Of a stretch of 64,000 nucleotides of DNA, positions 45,831-57,952 are shown in pieces (position 1 is the stretch's first letter; each line of letters opens with the position of its first letter). The position numbers and the translations under genes were made by a program. Origin of the DNA: Erigeron canadensis (Eukaryota; Streptophyta; Magnoliopsida; Asterales; Asteraceae); assembly GCF_010389155.1 (NCBI RefSeq), contig NC_057768.1, positions 8,616,501 through 8,680,500 on the forward strand. Direction: 5' to 3'. A model generated the notes under the pieces. It was not told the DNA's origin. It searched no databases and worked only from the letters and a program-made list of their open reading frames with translations.

Positions 45831-48800
45831 ATTTTTTTTCCTGTTTTTTAAAGCCTGATTATATAAATAATAAACCTGGTAATAAAACCTGATTATATAA
45901 ATAATAAACCTGATAATAGTACAAAATTAACGCATTTCATATATATAAAAACCATGTGTCACCAATTAATTACATAACGATTCAAGTCCAAATAGTTAAA
46001 ATACGGTTACAACTTTCTACGTAAAAATAAACCTCGACACATAAATTGCCCATTCTTCTCGAATATCGTCCAAATTAGCATCCATGTGCTCATTGCTATC
46101 ACCACCAATCTAGTAAAAAATAAAACAACATTTTAGAAACTGTACAAGAAGCTAAATATAACTGCACAATGTTAACCACCAAACAATGTTAACCACCAAA
46201 CAAATTACAATCAACATAAGCGCCAATAACTAATAACACAAGCTAGAGACCTGAAAAGAGCTCCATTTCTCCCAATCTAATGACACAAGTCCAGCCCTAG
46301 CTTAAAACAGTTTCAGGTCACAATTACACACTCACAATTAAACTACTTTAAACAGTTTCAGGCCCCTCAATTACACACTCACAGTCTCAATGTATATATG
46401 CAGAAAATATGTAAATTGAATTTAACCTAAACTCTGACTTGTTGACCCGATTCAACCCGAAATCAAGATTAACCCAACAGTGGATACTTAAGTTGGAATA
46501 GTAAGAATGTGAGATGTGAAAGATGAAGGTACTTGGTCCTCTATTTGCACTACTTGAAGGTTGCTAGTGAGTGAGATTCTTACTGTTTGAATGAAATTTT
46601 GTCATGCTGAATGTTCTATTGTGCTAGCTGATAGTGTTATATTGTATTGCTATGAGAAATTAGAGACTCAAAGAAAGTTACATTGCATTTCATTTCATTA
46701 AAGACAATGGCCAATATATAAAGCCAAAACTGAGATTCTTATCTCATGACATTCTACTAACATTTCTCCACTCCTAAGTAACTTGCCATCATGCCCCACT
46801 TCCCTTTTGATTCGGTCAAGAGTTACATACATGACATTCTTATCTCATGACATTCTAGACACATACTTTTCCTATTATTACTGATTAAACAACCAAATAA
46901 ACTAGTAGCTACCTTAATTTAACTCCTAGACATAACTTGTAACATGACTTAAATATAATGCTAAGGACACATACTAATTAAACAAACCACATAACTATTT
47001 GAAATATGTCAAGATTAGCCAACAATCAATTACTACTTACATTGTGATTTTCGAGAACCGCAACTCCATGTTTAACTACTTCCTTCATAAACTTCAACAT
47101 GAAGTACCCACATTCGGTGTTTCCCGGATGACGTGGACACTAAACAAGAAATATGCAACATCCAATCAACAGCATAAATTCAGCAACATACAACAACTAG
47201 TTTCCTCTATGTTTAACAATCAGCAACATACAACTGTTGATCTCGATCAGTTTCAGGTGTACTAACCTTAGATTTAACCCAGTTAAGTTTAGTTCTCTTA
47301 TTGCTTCCAGATTCTATATCATACAATGCAATTGCCCTAAAAAGAATTAACCCAGTTAGTATTGCATCGTACATCATAAAGATTCTATAATTTGTATTAC
47401 TTATGCATCCACTATTTGCTTGAACTGAAGATTGACGTCGCTAGTCTTTAGGGAATCAAGATAATAGCAGGTACTTGTCTTCATGTTAATCACGCTTAAC
47501 ACCCAATGTCTTCTACAAAAAACAAAGATCAAATTCTGTTAGTTACTGTTAATTTTTATTAATTAATTTAAATGTTGTCGAAAATCTAACCCGGGATTAT
47601 ATGGCAGTAAGACGAGGTCATTTTGCTTCCTTGTAGATAACCTTCTTGCAATAATTCGACTTGCATCCTCGGTATTCCTAGCCCTCGCTTTACATTCATG
47701 ATTCATGATCACAGTCAGGGTCATGAAACAAACTCCATGATCTTTGTGTGACCCATTCTTGATTTGCTCATACAGGTACCTGTTAACAATTACATACGAA
47801 GTTTACTATACAGTAACTTCTTAAACCCTAGTTTTATATCTCTCTCTATATATATAATATATATATATATGTATCTAATATAGCTAAAAAATGTAAACGT
47901 TTATATATACATGTACATATATATATATATATGTGTGTGTGTGTGTATAATGATGTATGGATGTTTCCATGGTAGTGCAGTTACTGCTTGTCAATCTGTA
48001 TCTAATTGTCAATATACACATGTATATATATATGTATATATATATATGTATCTGTATCTAACATCTGTATCTATAGTCCTGTTAACATACAACTACCAAT
48101 TTTTTATAAACTATATTTATTACTTACATGATATAAGAAGCAACGACAGCCGCGCTTAACTCATCCATTGCAAATAGACTGTCAAAATCATTCCAATTCA
48201 AGTACGTGTAATTGGGGTGCCCAAACAAATCGTCCTCGCATTGCACTTTTATGCATTCGACCTTTGCAACTTGTCCATCAACTGTCATTGTAGTCATTTT
48301 CAATCCCATCCTTTCTTCAACTCTTTTCCTTACTCTCCTCTGAGCTCCCGTCGTCATTTTTTTCAACGGATTTCCTCGCTTAGTCACTTTTGCAGTGGAG
48401 GCGACAGTTTCTAGGCTTTTTCCCTGTAACACCCCACCGTTGGCGGAAACATGAGGTGTCATGAAAAGTACACCACGACATAGAATTACATAGATACTGC
48501 TAAATGAAATAGAATATAATAAATATATTCCCAAATACATGAGTTCAAAGTCATGACAATGTTAGGAAAGCTTATTACAAGTACATCCATAAAAGGAATA
48601 AACCAAGGCATGCAACCTTAAAGTCTGACAAAATTAAAGGAGCTCTAGTCTCCAAAGTCCAGTCCTAGCATGAAAGTCCTTATCCCTGGATAGCCTGAGT
48701 ACCTGAAAAGTATACTAAAATGTGTCAACACAAAGGTTGGTGAGTTCGTAGGTTTTAGTCAAAAAGTCTAGTCAAAGAAATAAGTCTTTTGTCGATTCTT

Positions 48801-48875
48801 TAAAGTCTAAACAAGTATTAGTTCAATACATAATGAGCAGAGTTACGGCATAATATGTCCAAAGTTTCAAGTCTC

Positions 48876-48955
48876 ATGTCTCAAAGTCTCGATGTCTCAA
48901 AGACTCAATGTCTCGAAGACTCAATGTCTCAAAGTCTCAATGTCTCAAAGTACGG
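48876..48955. repeat. Five 16-bp tandem units in the solo LTR
   Basis: ATGTCTCAAAGTCTCG and variants at 48876, 48892, 48908, 48924 and 48940, exact 16-bp period. Confidence 0.92.
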
Positions 48956-49948
48956 CCTTACGGTACCTGCCTTAGTCCAAGTCTCAAGTCTCAAAATCAT
49001 ACAATAAGCACGTCCAAACCATAAATCACAACAATAAACACATAAATCACATACATATAAACAAAATCAAGCACGTCAAATGGCACAAGTAACTCTATAC
49101 GCATAGGCTCCGTATTGAACATAAACAGAAATCGACAAAACTGTTTGAAAAATAAGTTTACTTTCCACCCCAAAACTTGTAAAAATAGGGGCTATGAAAC
49201 TCACCTGAAAAGTGTTATGACAGTATAATGAAAGAGCACGACAAGCACAATCAAGGTCCACGACAATCAACACCTATCAATAATACATGACAAGTCAAAA
49301 TGAACTTCTTTTGTCTTAAGTCTTAGCCTATTAGAAATGCCTTTAAGTCCATATGTCTTTATTTTACTTTTAAAACGACGTTTGTTAAAATTTACGAGAC
49401 TCGAATAAACCGAACAAGAGTCTGGATTTGACACCAATGACCTTTCTTAAGTTTAAAATACATTATTTTATCAATACAACCTGATTTGAAATCATTACAT
49501 AGCCCAAAATAAGTTTTACTCGAATTTAATCAAAACTAGACGAAACCGGAGATTTTAACCGAAAAGCTTACGAAACCAAAACGAGTTGAGGTTGAGCTCA
49601 ACCTAATGGTTGAACTCGACCAACTACAGTCCAAAAATGTTATTTTGAAACCATTTAATTATACGTTAATCAATTGGACCAAAACTACACTTTTTGAGAA
49701 AACTAGTCAAGTTTAAGAACCGATTAAGCGCATATGGACACGAAAGGCTAATGAAATCGACTATATGAGTAGGGAAGTGGTTGAACTCGACCATGACAGG
49801 TGTAGTTTGACCTGGACAGAGGTCAAAATGAGTTTATTCCAAGTCTTAAAGGTCCGAGAGTTAAAACAAGTCATTTCGGGTCAAACTAGGAACCTTACGA
49901 GCTGTTTAAGCGACAAAAGTCAACAGAGGGTCAACCTAGACCACCAGA

Positions 49949-50035
49949 GGTCGAGCTTGACCAGGTAGAGGTCGAGCTAGGCCTGCCTAGGTCGAGCTAG
50001 ACCAGCCTAGGTCGAGCTAGGCCTGGCCGGGGTCG
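49949..50035. repeat. ~20-bp GGTCGAGCTAG repeats in the solo LTR
   Basis: GGTCGAGCT starts at 49949, 49970, 49990 and 50010 (spacing 21, 20, 20). The motif with its neighbours is a near-palindrome (GGTCGAGCTAGACC). A looser cluster of GGTCGAACTCGACC-type motifs lies at 50765-50835 near the promoter. Confidence 0.88.
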
Positions 50036-53000
50036 GATTCATACGCGATTTGAGCAAAAACGAATGATTTTGACGCGATTTTGTTAAAATAACGAGATCT
50101 AAGGCTAGCCAATTCATACCCATGAGTCTTGATTGCACAAAAGTGTCACAAATCAGTACAAAAAGGGTGAAGCTTGACCGATTTCATACATCATGTGATC
50201 GACAATTGCACAACCTTAATCTTGGATACGGAATCGACTAGTTTTAGAGTCTTTTAGCCAAGTAAAGGATATCTTCAATTTTTGTAGTTGCACAAAATCC
50301 AAATTACATGAGTGCATAATGTATCAAATCAAAGCCTTAATCAAGGTTCAATTCGTTTCTTACACACAATTGTAACCGAAATTGCACAATCAACAATCAA
50401 AGACATGATTCGCTTAGCTTTTGATAAGAACCAAAAGAGTAAACATATATATACATATAAAAATGAATTGGAGAGATTAAGAACAAAACTTACATAAGTT
50501 TTTGATGAAGAGAATGATAATATTCACTTGTTTCTTGATCAAAGATTGAAGCCTTGATTGATTGAAAGCGTTTAGAACCGAAATCAAGAGAATGATTTAA
50601 GAGAGGATTTGAAAGACAAACTCTTTTCTCTTCATGTCTATGAAATCTGGATTTTTGTGATGAAAAATTGTTTTTCAAAGATAACCTTAGAGATAAATCT
50701 TATGTGTGTAAAACCTTTTTGATGGAATGAAAGAACAAACTATATATAGGCATGAATATGGTGGAATTCAACCATGGTCGAACTCAACCAGGTCTAACTC
50801 GACCAAGTCGACCTCAACCAGGTCGAACTCGACCCATATCTGTAAACTAGACTCTTTTATAAAATTGTGGCCGCTTGAATCGTCAAAAACGGAGTTACGG
50901 TTAAAAAAAATCAGTACGTTTTTCAGTTGCCGACGACATATACCATTTTTTTTAGAAACGACACAACTTAAGGCATGGTAAATGATATCCATTGATCCCC
51001 TTAATATTTTAAAAGTTTATTTTAGCTTTATTTGGCATTTCTATTAGGCAACTAGTCTTCCTCAAACCCTTTTTTTTTTCAAGTCCTAAAAGCCGAGAAC
51101 ACCCATACACAATAAACATGTCTTGTCTTATAAATACTCTAACTCATACAACCACATGTCTAATGACTTAAATTGACAATCATTGACCATATACGAACAA
51201 AAAATTATGGTCTGACGAAGCGCTCAGGTGACGGTTGTTACATTCCCTTATCAACTGCAACTGTAAACATAACAGTCTCTCGTCACTAAATTAAACATAT
51301 GATGTTTTTGGGCATCTTACCTGTTTTTGGCATCATCACTTCTTCTTCGTTGTTGGATTCTCTTTGTCGCTTCTTTTCATTTTTCTTGTGGGTCGACCCA
51401 CTGCCTAACTCTCTTTTTTCCTCTTTTTCTTTCTTTCCTTCCTTTTTCTTCTTTTCTTTCTTATTCTAATTTCCTTTCTTCTTCCTTTCTTTGTTCTTTT
51501 TTTCTTTTTCCCTTGTCAACAGCAGCCTTTTTCTCCTTCTTTTTGGCCACTATCTTGTTCTGCAAAATTATAAAAAAGTCATACTACAGGTACCATTTTC
51601 TTCGAATGATTAAACTGTTTTATAAAAAAGTCTTACCAAATCAGAGCATGGAATGACTAGGTGACTCGTCCAGCTTAGTAAGTACCCAATGGCATCTTTA
51701 ACAGTCTCAACGAACTCCTCGGGAATTGGAGTCGATATCACAGCTTCTGCTTGAAGAGATATGTCCACCTTAACTTCAATGTTCCCATCTAACATTATAT
51801 ATGAACAAATAAATATTAAATAAGAATATATATAAACATTAAATAGTAATTTAACTTCAAATACCCGAGACATGATTCATTATGGTTCCTTTGGCGACTA
51901 TATTTGAAGGATCGTCGACTGCAAGTAAACATGATTTATCCTACAAATGTGCACAAAATTATTAAAACAAACAAGAATTGCACAATATTATTAAAACAGA
52001 CAATATTTGAAGACTTACATTTGGTTCACTTGGTGCATTTGGTTCTTCGTCTTCATCGCTACACATTTGATAATTACTTGCACCCTCTGAAGCATTGGTA
52101 CTTGCACATCTTCTTCTTTCTAACTCATCTTCAACAGCTTTTAGCCGTTTAAGCATTATCTTACCATGTTGTTGTAGGTATTGCTTGACATTCCCCTGTA
52201 TTAAAAAATACTGTTGCGGTGTTATATATCGACCCATCCCACGTACACGCCCATGCTGTTCATCAGTACCCAGGGCCTCTGTAAGCAAATCTAGTGATCC
52301 CATTGGATCCTCTGAAAAATCCTTGTCCTTCTTTAGCATCTCTTGATTAAACAAAACATATATAACTTAACAACTGTTGACTTATGGTCAAAAGTCAAAC
52401 TTTAACTAACACTAACTAAGCAGCTAACTTTGTTGACTAACTGAGAAATCTGAATACTAACTAAAACATACCAAAATAAAACTGTTAAATATGAGTACTT
52501 ACAATTTTATTGACAACTTCTTGGACAGCTCGGTCGTAATCTCCTTTTTTCTTTTCTCTTACTCTTTTCCAACATTCTACCCTATCAATCTCCTCTTCCT
52601 CTTTGCCGGTTTCTTCCATCTAAAAAAGTTAAAAGCAGAAGTTAAAAAACATCAACATAAGCAATACAAAAGTTAACATAAGCAATAAATTCCATACTAT
52701 CTCAGAAATAAGTCCAGAATATCCCTTTCGGCTCAAACGATGGTTGTACTTATTACGTTGATGAAGTTTTGAAGCCTTCTCAGTTATTTCCTGCATAAGT
52801 ATATACAATTAACATGTTAGTAAGTTTTTTTGTGATAAATAAATGTTTTTGGAAACTTAAACAAATACCTGGAATGAAGGCTTAGTTTTTTGTGATACAA
52901 AAACTTTCCAGTCTTTTTTTTTCACGGACGGATACTTTTCAGGAGGAGTATATAATTGCTTCTTGGCCTCCTTAGACTTAGCATCTTTTAGTGGCTTAAT

Positions 53001-53775
53001 GTACTGCTTATAAAGATAATGTTTGAAATTTTTTCACTTTATCCCGATTGATTGGAGAACTTGCTTGCGACTGCTTTTGTGAAGTTTAAAATGTGTCTGA
53101 GACACAAAAAATGAATGAAAACATAGTTAGAATAAAATACTAAAAGTAAAACATAGTCATAATAAAACAATAAAATACTTACACTAACATATTGCCGACA
53201 AGCTTCCTTCGTTTCGTTATCTACGATCAACCAAGAATCATAGATTATGTTCACCATAGATCTTGCTACCAATCCCTCAAAAGTAGACAGTTTTGTTGCT
53301 GCCCTTCCAGTTGGCACACCTCTTTTATTATAAGTAACCACTGTCTTTTTTTTCGCCTTCACTTTTATTGTCGGGCCTCTATGCGATTTGGAATCTAAAT
53401 CGCCATCCAAACTCAACTCAGAACTAGAAACCGCATTTTCTTTGCGGTATGAATCAAAATCAGAACCAGAAACCACATTTTCTTTGCGGTCTGAATCAGA
53501 ATCCAGCCTCATTTTCTTTGCGGTCCGAATCATTATCAGGACATGAGGCCATCTTTTATTACCAAAAAGCAACCTGTTTAAAATAAAGATCATAAACAGT
53601 TATTTTCATACCAAAAACTTTAAATAATAAATAATGCTTGACAGACTTTAACAAATAAACAGTTACTAAAATAAACAATTTTTTCATACCAAAAACTAAT
53701 GATCTAAAACGAATATGCCCTCGTCATCCGAGCGTGTACACTTAAAATCATTGTCTAGATCTACTAAAGACAGGT

Positions 53776-56700
53776 TCATATCTTGTATAACATCAAATTC
53801 AAACACATCATCAGTTTCACGTTATTATCTCCATACTTATGCATCCTATGTGGTGTGAAGCCAACAACAGACAGGTTCCTATCTTGTTGGTCCTGAACAT
53901 AAAAAACTTGTCTTGCTTGACTAGGTAATATGAAGGGTTCAGACCGTTGACCTAACCTATCAAAGTTAACCACTGTGAATCCTAAATCATCTTTTTTTAC
54001 TCCACGACTATCTACCCACTCAAACATGAAAACAGGAACTGTAAATGTACGATAATCAAGATCCCATATTTCCAATATACGACCGAAGTATGTAACAGCG
54101 CCGTACACCGGATTGGAGTCTTTTGCACTGGCAATCTGCATGGTATTTGCAACTACAGATACTCCACTACCTTGAGTGGTTTTAGATTCACCACGCTCTT
54201 TTGTATGGAATTGATACTCATTTACAGCAAACCCGGTATATTTACTAACAGTAAAATCAGGGCCCTTTGCCAACCAACGAACAGTATCACCGGTATTTTC
54301 CCTGTTAGCCAAACGCTTATCAACCTCGTTCTTAAACCACTCAATAAACGTCCGACTATGTTGGCTCTGCAACCATGTATTATTTCGACGCGGGTTAAGA
54401 TCCTTCAGTTCTATCATATGCTGCTCTATGTATGGTTCAACGTTGGCATTGTTTCCTAATACATAAATATGAGCTTGATCAAGTAACTTAGAATCCACAA
54501 CACAGATGGTAGCCAATTGATTTCATGTTTTCCAAGTAATCGGAATAGAATTCTAATGCTTCCTCTGCCACATAACATTCTGCCATGCAGCCCTCGGGTC
54601 GATAATGATTTCGTACATAACCTTTTAGTGTTCTCATGTACCTCTCAAACAGATACATCCACCTAAAGTGGACTGGGCCACATAACCTCACCTCTCTGAC
54701 TAAATGCACCATCAAATGAATCATGATATCGAAAAAAGAAGGGGAATATACTTCTCTCGTAAACACAATGTTACTACGATGTCAGTTTGCAGCTTGCCTA
54801 GCTTACTAACATCAACTACTTTACTACACAACTCGTTAAAGAAATGACACAAGCTTATAATAGTCTTCCTAACTTTCACGTCTAACACCCCCTTTATTGC
54901 AAAAGGAAGAATCTGTTGCATTAGTACGTGACAGTCGTTGGACTTCAATCCATTCATCTTCGAATTATCATCGGATACAAGATTCTTGAAATTGGAGGAA
55001 TACCCATCAGGCACTTTTATGTTGGACAGAGTGTCATAAAACATGCGTTTCTCCGCACTATTTAATGTGTATATCGCAGGCAGCAGATAATGACCCTTCC
55101 CTTTTGGTTGACTTATTAACTCACGCTTAATCCCTAACTCCTCCAGATCTTGTCGTGCCTTTAAACCGTCCTTCGTCTTGCCTTGCAAATTCAGTAGCGT
55201 CCCATAAACACTCTCACATACATTCTTTTCTATATGCATAACATCTAACTGATGATGAACAAGCAAATGCTTCCAGTACTCAAGTTCAAAAAAGATTGAT
55301 TTTTTACGCCAAAATTTCGATCTCTCATCGACAGTTTCTTTTTTCTTTTTTGGCCTTCTCTGCTGATGTGGCATTTTCTTCTTTGATTTTTTATTCTTCA
55401 ACACCCTCCAGATCACTTCCTTCTTTGCCTTTTTCTTCTTCCCCCATTTAGTCGTAAACCCTTCCAGATAGTCGTAAACTTCTTCACCTGATCTCGGTTT
55501 TTTATCACACCGCTCTCTTGTTCATTATTGAAATCTTTTTTTCTTTTTCAAAAAGGATGTGTAAGTGGGAGGAATCTTCTATGCCCGAGGAAGCATACTT
55601 TTTTGGATTTTGGCAACTACTGTGAGTAGGTATCCTCTGAGCATACTGGACACGCGTTATAACCTTTGGTAACACACCCCGACAGGTCACCATACGCGGG
55701 AAAGTCATTTATAGTCCAAAGTAAGACTGCTTTTAGATTGAAGAACTGTTTCTTATAAGCATCATACGTTTTAACACCAGGTTCCCACAACTTTTCAGAT
55801 ATGCTATTAGTGGTGCCAAGTAGACATCAATACTGTTACCAGGTTGCCTTGGACGTGATATCAGTAGAGTCAACATCATGAACTTTCTTGACATACACAA
55901 ATAAGAAGGCAGAATGTACGTTGCTGGGGTAACCGGCCAACAACTATACTTTGCACTTAATGAATTATGAGGGTTTATACCATCCGCGGACAAGGTTAAT
56001 CTAAGATTCCTGTCTTCCTTTCCAAATTCTTTCCACTTGTCATCAACAAGCTTCCAAGATGGGGAATCACAAGGATGTCTTAGCTTGCCATCACTGACCC
56101 GACCTTGCGCGTGCCAAGTTAGGTCATGTGCGGTTTCTGGTGACGAGAACATTCTTCTAATTCTAGGAATGGGCGGGAAATACCAAACAACTTTTCTCGG
56201 CACTGTCTTGCTATTCTCCTTCCACCGAGAAGTGCCACAAGTTGGACATTGATAAGCATCCTTGTGCTCTTCCCAGAACAAGACACAATCATTCTCACAT
56301 GCATGATACTTAATGTATTCTATGCTTATTCCTTTCAGCAACTTCTTGGCCTCATATATCGACTTAGGCATTGTATTATTTGAAGGCAAAACATCATTTA
56401 GCTCGCCCAATAAAGCATCAAAGCTTGTATTAGACCAGCCAACTTGACCCTTCAAAGCTTGGAATTTCAGCAATCCATTTAGTGCATTAAACTCAGACCC
56501 TTCATACAGTGGCTTGTCGCATTCTTCGAGAAGTGACTTCAATAAGCTAGGTTCATTCTCTGCATATGTGAAGGCCTCATGTAGCATCTGCTTTGTGTAA
56601 TCGAACTCGAGAGGTATAGACTCATTAGGGCATTGAGCTTCATCCTTAGATGATTTTTCTCCGTGGAAGGACCAAAAACTATAATTCTCATCGAAACCGT

Positions 56701-56881
56701 GTTTAAACAGGTGATAACGCACGTTGGAGATGGAAGTGTGACACAAATTGATACAATTTACACAAGGACACGGAATGGCATCGGAATTTGGGTTATTGCA
56801 TTGTGCAAACTCTAAAAAGGCATTCACACCTTCCTCGTATGCGATTGATAATCTATCGGACAAAATCCAAGATTTATCCAT
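53776..56881 (-). pseudogene. CACTA TNP2-type transposase, decayed
   Basis: ATG at 56881 starts a 382-codon frame: a transposase-associated zinc-finger-like domain (MDKSWI...CPCVNC...HLFKHGF), then the tnp2 domain (YHACENDCVLFWEEH, CPTCGTSRW, DLTWHAQGR, HPCDSPSWK, LSADGINPH). Near 55805 the frame shifts by one base and the domain continues in another frame (YDAYKKQFFNLKAVLLWTIN, SGCVTKGYNACPVC) until TAG ~55632. Downstream are the DVMHIEKNV/GTLLNLQGKTKDG block (54721-55416), the DUF4218-like piece with GPVHFRWMYLFERYM (54488-54766) and a DUF4216-like tail (53776-54516, YFGRILEIWDLDY). In an intact element this protein cuts and joins the ends. It cannot work here without repair of the lesions. 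Confidence 0.88.
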
Positions 56882-57050
56882 AACCTAAAACAGAAAAAGA
56901 TAACTACCTAGTAAAACAGAAAAAGATAACTACCTAGTAAACTATACATGTTAAAACAGAAAAAGATATCATAAACACATAAATGCTGATCTATATATGT
57001 TACAGTTACATTATTTACAGCTTAAAAAATTTGTATATGTTTCAGATTTT

Positions 57051-57163
57051 GGCTCCCTTTCAAAGAAGAGTGCCACATACATCAAGTTGCCTTGATTGCG
57101 AAAGCCCTTAAACAAATTATCACATAAACACATAGACGCTGATCTGGAATTTCCAGCAGCTTA
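57051..57163 (-). repeat. CACTA segment shared with the Copia leader
   Basis: Minus-strand sequence matches 60041-60162 of the downstream Copia element in order: CTGGAA.TTCCAG, CTATGTG..TTAT.TGATAATT, CGCAATCAAGGCAACTTGAT (part of an exact 26-bp match), TCTTCTTTGAA, GGGAGCC. It is non-coding in both. Confidence 0.8.
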
Positions 57164-57436
57164 GCACAGAACTAAAACAAGAACACCAAAAAAATGATAA
57201 AACTACATTATTTACATTTTCACAAACACCTGGTGTGCTACATTAAACAAGAAAACATAAAACTGCTACATTAACAAGCTACATTAAAAACTGCTACACC
57301 AACAAAATATTAAACATATACATATACAAATCATTTACAACAAATATTAAATTGTAAATATAAAACTGCTACATTAAAAATCAATAAAACAGAAAACATT
57401 AAAACAGAAAGCATACCTGATGGGTTTTGAGAGGGG

Positions 57437-57606
57437 TTTGATGTCGAGTGAAACCGATGGGTTTTGAAATTTGTGTGATGAGAAAATTAGGGTTTGATGG
57501 GCAGGAGTGTTTTGAGAGTTTTGATGTCGAGTGAAGGTTTTGAGATGGGAGAATTTAGGGCGGGATTTGATGGGAAATTTAGGGGGGAAGATTTGATGTC
57601 GAGTGA
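57437..57606. repeat. Three TTTGATGTCGAGTGAA copies near the CACTA transposase start
   Basis: TTTGATGTCGAGTGAA at 57437, 57520 and (15-bp form) 57592, amid GATGGG/TTTTGAGA motifs. They lie ~0.6 kb upstream (minus sense) of the transposase ATG, so they are promoter-proximal or subterminal repeats. Confidence 0.85.
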
Positions 57607-57719
57607 AAAATATGGCGGAGGGTTTGAATTTTGGATGAAAAAATAGCAGTGAAAATTATGAAAGATGAAAAATATAAGCCTAGGGTTCAAAGAGATTGTA
57701 AAAAAAAACATAAGGGAAT

Positions 57720-57949
57720 CGTGCCAAAAAAACAATGACTCCTACTTAGGACGAAGCAAAACAAGCGTCATCTAGAAACCTATATTTTTACATATTATGA
57801 CCCATATGTTATGACGCTTCTGCAAACGCGTCATCCTCAACAATAAATTTACTCGTAATGACCCTTTTTTTATGACGCCTCACCTTGCGCGTCATCTATT
57901 AGCGTGAGTCATAAAATGCGGGTCAAGGATAGCTCTGTTTCTAGTAGGG
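57720..57949. repeat. CACTA right terminal and subterminal region
   Basis: Inverted counterpart with TATGACGC, GCGTCATC and ATGCGGGTCAAGG repeats ending in CTAGTAGGG. Confidence 0.85.
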
Positions 57950-57952
57950 ATT

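Larger units (their letters stand above)
48425..51242 (-). mobile_element. Solo LTR, 2818 bp, Gypsy (Tekay/Del-like)
   Basis: Plus-strand ends TGTAACACCCC and GGTTGTTACA (so TG...CA either way), flanked by 5-bp TTCCC at 48420-48424 and 51243-51247. It interrupts an exon of the CACTA second gene, and removing it with one TTCCC restores that frame (Asp-Lys-Gly-Lys-Ser). A minus-strand TATATATAG near 50740 gives the orientation. It holds two arrays of a GGTCGA-type quasi-palindrome and a 16-bp minisatellite. The lineage is inferred from LTR length and the TGTAACA terminus. Confidence 0.9.
46017..53552 (-). pseudogene. CACTA second gene: TnpA-like (Transposase_24 type) region joined to a Ulp1/C48 cysteine protease domain
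   Basis: Reading leftwards from ATG 53552: SDRKEN-type acidic repeats and TGRAATKLSTFEGLVARSM; WKNFKHY-like block at 52870-53040 with KKDWKVFVSQ; SRKGYSG (52690-52795); GSLDLLTEALGTDEQHGRVRG (52017-52345), the En/Spm TnpA-type signature; AKGTIMN and the ISTPIPEEFVETVKDAIGY block; a Lys/Glu-rich linker (51320-51560). Then come protease exons with RHWVLSVIN (catalytic His), YYLDSL (Asp) and CPRHPGNTECGYFMLKFM (Cys) at 47043-47512. The last exon (REEWAIYVSRF) ends at TAG 46017-46019. The TnpA part would bind subterminal repeats; Ulp1-type proteases cleave SUMO or similar conjugates. A frameshift in the first exon, a TGA near 53035 and a 2.8-kb LTR in an exon disable it, yet the protease triad is intact. 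Exon borders are my reading, not verified. Confidence 0.75.
45582..57949 (-). mobile_element. CACTA (En/Spm) transposon, 12.4 kb, with nested solo LTR
   Basis: Left end CACTACTAAAAATAGGG and right end (inverted) CCCTACTAGAAACAGAG share the inner TIR GCTATCCTTGAC. ATT flanks both sides (45579-45581 and 57950-57952), the 3-bp duplication of CACTA elements. Subterminal DNA at both ends is full of ATGACGC/GCGTCAT and CCCGTCAAG motifs, the kind bound by TnpA. Inside are a TNP2-type transposase gene and a TnpA-like/Ulp1 gene, both on the minus strand. Without the solo LTR the element is ~9.5 kb. The transposase has a frameshift and a stop, so this copy needs help in trans. Confidence 0.95.

Noticed and set aside
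51327..51656. 109-codon Ser/Phe/Leu-rich plus-strand ORF
   Set aside because: Antisense of the Lys/Glu-rich linker of the CACTA second gene.
45582..57949. Defence-like or metabolic gene cluster in this 12-kb stretch
   Set aside because: All recognisable coding belongs to the CACTA transposon itself.
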